64,000 nt of DNA from Andrena cerasifolii (taxonomy: Eukaryota; Arthropoda; Insecta; Hymenoptera; Andrenidae), in assembly GCF_050908995.1 (NCBI RefSeq), contig NC_135118.1:5828001-5892000 (forward strand). The letters run 5' to 3'. The notes beneath the pieces were generated by a model. It saw nothing but the letters and a program-made list of their open reading frames with translations, searched no databases and was not told where the DNA came from. Numbering within the stretch: the first letter of the stretch is position 1; each line of letters begins with the position of its first letter. This document shows, one piece after another, positions 58,915-64,000 of this stretch. The translations under genes and the position numbers were made by a program.

Positions 58915-59538
58915 TATTAATTATATTACAGAATTTAACATGTAATAAATGTAAAATATCATTTACAGAAACGTGACATATTTATTATATCTGTACATAA
59001 ATATACTTTAAATATCATAATATTGCAATAACAAATTCTTTTAGTACCATTGCTATTCCAATATTATGATGATAATAAATACTACAAATGTCAATTATAG
59101 TTCTAAAAATGTTAGCAATTCGTAACTATGCTAACACGATGTAAAGATATTACAAAATATATAGAATTTTATAAAACACCAAAGATCAACACGCTTTGGC
59201 ATATATTCATAGTCAAAATCTGTAATAGTAGTCGCTATCATTTCTTTGTCGACTTAAAAGTATTTCTGCTACTAAATATACAATATAAATAGATACCTAT
59301 GTTTGTAATGTAAGGCACCTTTATAAGGCTTCTATAGAATTAAGGTGGAAGTCATAATCAATGGTAGGAAAGCTCAATGTACTTATTACTCTAAGGACCC
59401 TTATATATACATATATTACTTGACGTGGAAATTAGTTTTGTATAAATCGATATAGCGGAAAATGAGACTGTGCCAAACAAGTGATAGTATGAAATATACT
59501 GGTAATATCTAATATCCTAACAGCTTTAACAAATATCT

Positions 59539-59951
59539 TTAACCCTTTAACGCCTTTTTATTTATTCGTTTTACCGAAGAACGAACTGATTTATTTAAGT
59601 AATAATCCACAATAAATTTTTGAAGAGAATGTTTGATTTTCTCAACCGAAAGCATTGAAATCTACTTTGCCCCGATGGAAAGAAATCGATCGAGAAATTT
59701 TAAGGTCCGAATAGTATATCCCTATTGGTCGGCGCGACAACGTCGACGAATTCAAAGCAAACGGGACACGGGTGGCGGGAGCCAATGCGAGCGAAGAACC
59801 CCTCTAGCCCCTGTGACATTTCAACCGACTTCTTTCCATCGAGCCACAGTACATTAGCATTGGGAAAACTACGAATGGTTGCGAAGAAAAGTTAAATATA
59901 AACAGGAGATAAAATGTTTCACCGGTGCAACACTGGGAGTTAAAGGGTTAA
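59539..59951. mobile_element. piggyBac-like MITE with TTAA duplication
   Basis: Element 59543-59947 begins CCCTTTAACGCC and ends GGGAGTTAAAGGG, flanked by TTAA. A 74-codon ORF inside is not a gene. Confidence 0.7.
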
Positions 59952-60483
59952 TGTAACAATCCATCACGTTGTAATAACATCAACAAATCCTAAATAGCAA
60001 AACTGATGTTACCTAATTACATCAGGCTCTGCGCAGTATGGTTTGCTAATACCAACCCATGAGATTCGATGGAACTCCTGTCATAGAAAGACGCGGCTAC
60101 CGCTCCGTCCGCGTATTGGGGCGCGTCGCCATCGTTGAGGGGTTAATTAAGTATGTTCCAGCAACCGGATCATCCTACAACTTTTATACATGATAGTTAG
60201 ATAATAGAGTATTATTCTTTATATTTTTGGTGGTTGTCATTCAAAGGGTTGTTTGCAAAAAACCACTTAATTTGAAACTTCACAGAATGGTGTTTCAGGT
60301 GAGGAGCATTGTTTAGCAGACAATAACAACAAAATTTGTATACTTACCTTGCTAGACTCTTTATATGGAAGTATTATTCAGGGGCACCATATATCTGGTG
60401 GGCCGCTCTTACACTGAAACATTAATTTAATGTCTTGCATACTAAGATACGTAAAGAGCATTGTACGTTATGATAGCATTTAA

Positions 60484-61362
60484 TTACTTCTTTTTATGAA
60501 CTAGCGTTGACCAGAGTTGATTACATTCCGCTGTTTTAGCTTCAAGTTCAGCCTCTCGTTCTTTTAATTGTTGTCGTAAATGATATATAGTATCTTTTAG
60601 TGCTTCGAAAATGGCCTGCAGGGAAACGAGACACGATATACCATTTGATGATATATCATTTATTAAGATAGTTTAATAAGAGAGATTAAAATATGCAATG
60701 CAACTTACTCTAGATTCTTCCGCAGTGTCAGATATGGCAGGTGGTTCGTCTAAGCAAAAGAATTCTCTGACGCACGCGGTACCAATGAGAATAGGATTAC
60801 TTAATATGCCATTAACGAATGCTTGAAGGCCGCGTATCCTTTCCTCCAAAAAGCTTGGAGCAAAGTTATCTCCGAACCATTTCTTTCTTGGCAAAGTTAG
60901 ATGTGAAATTGGAATTTTCTGTCTCCTTAACTGTGACAGTAAACGAACAAAATCTGTGTACCTTCGAAATACAAACCAACAATCCCCATTCTTTAATTCC
61001 ACTTTTAACTTGTATACCTGAAAAAGAAATGATGTATACGGCGCAATATAACGGAGAGTTGTTACACGAGCAGTATATAACAAATTTGTCGTTCCACTAA
61101 CTGTAAATCTAGCTCTCTCTTCCATAACTTCATATCCGACAATAGGTATTTGTAAGTCATCATTGGTCAACGGTGGATCTGAGTTCGCATTATCGTTACC
61201 ATTATAATTGAATCGTTGTACTGTAAACGAATTCGAGTGTCCAGATCCATCGGAGTCGGGGCTATCTAGTACTCTCACTGCGCCTGATTGAGAACCCCTC
61301 GCTTTACTAATTGCAAGCGCAACATCACTAATATCTCCCACACCAGACTCAGACGTGGACAT
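60484..61362 (-). CDS. SNX16: Sorting nexin 16-like PX-domain protein, 233 aa, three exons
   Basis: Exons in transcript order are 61362-61102, 61017-60709 and 60615-60484. SNX16 binds PtdIns3P on endosomes and helps traffic cargo. The PX domain (about 72-182) contains GYEVMEERARFT, then VYKLKVEL across the first junction, FRRYTDF (the lipid-binding Arg-Arg-Tyr, 105-107), LPRKKWFGDN and FLEERIRGLQAFV. It ends with VREFFCLDEPP, a phrase close to the vertebrate protein. A coiled coil rich in Glu and Lys follows (191-233). The protein is shorter than vertebrate SNX16 (344 aa), mainly in the coiled-coil tail. The first intron (61018-61101) is 84 nt and open in frame, so an unspliced reading gives a false 28-residue insertion; comparison with SNX16 shows FTVYK should be continuous. 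Confidence 0.92.
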
Positions 61363-61869
61363 TGTACCATCAACAAACTAAACAAAATCATGCATACTTA
61401 AAAGAAAAAAAAGATTGATATTAAATTATTGCAAATGCACACGAAAACGCAATGTCCTTTGTGGACAATGTAAAATATGTAACTACGTATCAACTTGATT
61501 CATGTAATAAGTTATTGCAGTAATTTATAAAATCACACAGGTTCGTGTACCTCAAAAAGAAATTAAATATTCAAAATACCATTAGCAAGACATAAATGAG
61601 TACGAAGATACGACAGGCGAAGCTACAAACTCAAATCTGAAGATTTCAACTTATTGTTAAACATTTAACACTATATCACGCACTACTTGTTAACTCAAAC
61701 AAAACACTAACCTTAATCCGATTAAAGAAGTACTATGTACTCTGTGAACTGTCGTACTCTGCTCCACAACTATTTGCTACTGGGCATACTGAGATTACTG
61801 AGACTGCATAAAATATAAAACCATTATTTGCAGACGCTTTCTGTAACTACAATCAGGACTGCCAGCCCG

Positions 61870-62290
61870 TGCAGGGGCGGTTTGAAGATTTGGCGCCCCC
61901 AGGCTAACAGGCGTCTGCCGCCCTTTCCGCGAAGTATCGTCAAATATTTAAATTTAAAAGAGTTGAGACAATTTTAGGATTAATTCAATATAACAACTCA
62001 CATATGAGTTATTGCTAATTCGCTATATGAAAAAGAAGTGAATTGTTTTTAAAGATGTTTCAAGCCTCTGTGTTTAAACCTTTCCCAATTTCTTTCGCTC
62101 AAAATTTGTCCTCTAAAATTTGTCACTCCCAAAAATTTGTCGATCCCCAAAATTTGCCGCTTCCCACAATTTGACGCTCCCCAAAACTTGTCCAACCCCC
62201 AAACCTTCCGCTCTCCCAAATTCGCCGCTTCTCAAAATTTGTCGATCCACAAAAAGTGCCTCCTCTCAAATTTTGCCGCCCTAGGTTGCC
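61870..62290 (+). repeat. Dispersed repeat with internal CCCAAAATTTGTCGAT minisatellite
   Basis: 61870-62100 matches the inverted copy at 51381-51545. From about 62106 to 62285 a 15-16-bp unit (CCAAAATTTGTCGATC-like) is repeated about ten times with variation. Confidence 0.65.
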
Positions 62291-62410
62291 GTGTACTTAC
62301 GAGGGAAGATCCCGAACCCGGAAATTAAAAAAAATCTGAAACTTTGTGAATATGTAGGGAATTTCCTCGTGATTACAACGCAATTTTTGTTTGCTGCCCA
62401 AATTCACTGT

Positions 62411-62613
62411 AAGGGGGTGTAATTGACCGCTGAAAATCCGGTTATTTACCGATTTTGTGTTATAACTCGTAAAATGTTTTTTTCACCAAATGATAGAACT
62501 AATTAGAAGAAGTAACTTTTGTCTTGAAACTTTTTTTCTATCTCTTACAGTTCCCGAGTTATAACACAAAATCGAAAAATAGCTGAATTTTCAGGGATTA
62601 ATTTCACCTCCTT
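62411..62613. mobile_element. Foldback element between SNX16 and COG6
   Basis: AAGGGGGTGTAATTGACCGC pairs loosely with TTAATTTCACCTCCTT, and CGATTTTGTGTTATAACTCG pairs closely with CGAGTTATAACACAAAATCG. Confidence 0.65.
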
Positions 62614-62889
62614 GTTAGCCTGTACGCAAATCCGCTCCTGAGGCCGTGCCTCACATGGGATAAACTGTCAATTGCTGTCAATGTGTTAAACCTAGCTGTC
62701 ACAAAAATTTACTACATTTTGTATAACTGTTCACAGAATGTACATAGCGGCAACAACACACGCGATTGGATAAGCGTCTGCCATACCTCCATGCATGCAG
62801 CCGTGCGTGTAGCATGCTACGTGGTAGTGCAGAGTAATTAGGTTATAAAACCGAATGAATTTGACTACAAAAAACAGAACGTATTTGAA

Positions 62890-64000
62890 ATGAGTGAGAA
62901 AAATACTAACACCGCTTTGGTTCGGAGAGTTAATAAATTGCTCGAGTCAAGAGTAGAGCATGACAAGGTATCGCTGTAATTAAACTATCTGTATTAAATT
63001 GCGTATCAACATTACAGGCTAAGAAACTGGAAGAAAGCACGAAGAAACATTATTACACAAAGTATATCTGTTTCAGGATACACTTGAAGCTCTAAAAGAA
63101 TTGTCCACTTTCTTTACGGACAACACATTAAATGCTCGAAGAAATTTACGCAGTAAAATTGAAAGAAGGAGCCTCGCGATAAACGAAGAATTCCTGTCCG
63201 CCTTCAGGGAAGTAAAGAATTCTTTGGACGATGTGTATTCAGATGTTTTAGCTATGAACACCGCTGTGCAACGTATGACAAATCGTTTACAGAGCACGAA
63301 GACACAAACATTACAACTTATTAATCAAACAACGAAGCTGCAAAGCAAAAGGTAGTTAGATAACGAACCTAACTTACGCGGAGCGAATTACTTTTCCCAC
63401 GGAGAAGCAAAATTAATGAATTGTGTTAACGTTTCCAGTCAAACTTTATCTATGCAACAAGAAGTTGCCAATGCATTTATTAAGAATTTTCAGTTGACTT
63501 CGTCCGAATTATCTACCTTACATGGATCTAGCAGGGAGTCGCCTATAACGGAAGAATTTTTCTCTGTAGTTAGTCATGTTCAGGTATAGGAGTAAAAGCA
63601 AAACAGATATTTCTATTTTTTTTCAGAAGGGTTTGTTATAAATCATTTGAATTACAGGAGATCCACAGCAGTTGTAGAATATTAATGCAGTCGGGGTATC
63701 AAACGTTGGCTTTAGATATCATGCAAAGAATGACGCTGTTACAAGAAGCAGCTCTTGAAAGATTGTATAGGTGGACCCAAAATCAGTGTAAACATATTGA
63801 AAACGAACGTTTGGCGCCACTACTGGTTAAAGCGATGAATAAATTACAAGATAGACCAGTTTTATTTAAGTATGTATTTGAGCTTCAAGAGGCACAGCAT
63901 AATTTATTTCCGAAGCACCTTATATTTACATGCTATTCGATTATTTAGATACATTTTAGACGAATACTGTGCATCTAGAAGGACCGCTTTGGTGGGTTCA
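62890..64000 (+). CDS. COG6: Conserved oligomeric Golgi complex subunit 6, N-terminal 254 aa (runs off the window)
   Basis: Exons are 62890-62967, 63077-63351, 63439-63583, 63658-63869 and 63949 to the edge; phases agree and the last visible codon is whole. COG6 is a lobe-B subunit of the COG tethering complex that guides retrograde vesicles within the Golgi. Family hallmarks are clear: VNKLLESRVEHDK, LEALKELSTFF, SLAINEEFLSAF, TTKLQSKSQ, SPITEEFFSVV, ALERLYRWTQ and RPVLFKYILDEYC. The start ATG has MSEK followed directly by the helical region. The gene is divergent from SNX16 with 1.5 kb of repeat-filled sequence between them. Confidence 0.94.

Noticed and set aside
59633..59857. 74-codon ORF
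   Set aside because: It lies inside the TTAA-flanked MITE 59543-59947 and has no similarity.

Overview
This is a window from an arthropod nuclear genome, most likely an insect and, by overall look, possibly a hymenopteran (the order is an inference). It is visibly AT-rich. Its genes are split by short GT-AG introns, typically about 56-110 nt, it carries many small DNA-transposon relics, and it shows no operons or bacterial features. Every recognised gene is an ordinary animal housekeeping or signalling gene. All exon models below were built by hand from splice sites and reading-frame continuity.

Layout. 1-21.1 kb holds no protein gene I can support. It is a repeat field with one GC-rich CRE/TATA-like promoter patch near 1.8 kb and a TATA-bearing patch near 10.2 kb that could be a distant 5' exon of the next gene. 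21.15-29.98 kb (+) is an SLC16/monocarboxylate-type transporter in four coding exons, with transposon-swollen introns. 30-42.4 kb is another repeat field, with a PIF/Harbinger element, pogo/Tigger-like elements and several foldback elements. 42.4-45.4 kb (-) is an R7-family RGS protein (RGS7-like; DEP, GGL and RGS domains). 47.05-48.64 kb (+) is QTRT2, the non-catalytic subunit of tRNA-guanine transglycosylase. 48.74-50.15 kb (-) is a short ZZZ3 (SANT plus ZZ finger, ATAC complex), converging tail-to-tail on QTRT2. 52.45-58.51 kb (+) is a b(0,+)-type SLC7 amino-acid transporter. 60.48-61.36 kb (-) is a sorting nexin 16-like PX protein. 62.89 kb to the right edge (+) is the 5' part of COG6 (Golgi tethering complex).

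The genes do not form a pathway. Several act in membrane traffic and transport (SNX16, COG6, two solute carriers), and the rest in G-protein signalling, tRNA modification and chromatin.

The most striking property of the window is its repeats. I could trace more than 30 elements, and most are self-complementary (foldback or long-inverted-repeat MITE-like) units of about 60-1000 bp. For many, the superfamily can be read from target-site duplications: 8 bp (hAT-like), TTAA (piggyBac-like), TTA (PIF/Harbinger), TA (pogo/Tigger-like), and a family with 7-bp duplications. Several sit in introns, where transcription would yield long hairpin RNA. Several are nested, so insertion order can be read. 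I found no CRISPR array, no bacterial-type defence system, no canonical tRNA or rRNA gene and no viral gene. No wholly new coding system stands out; the best leads are the foldback families and a few gene-level oddities listed in the findings.
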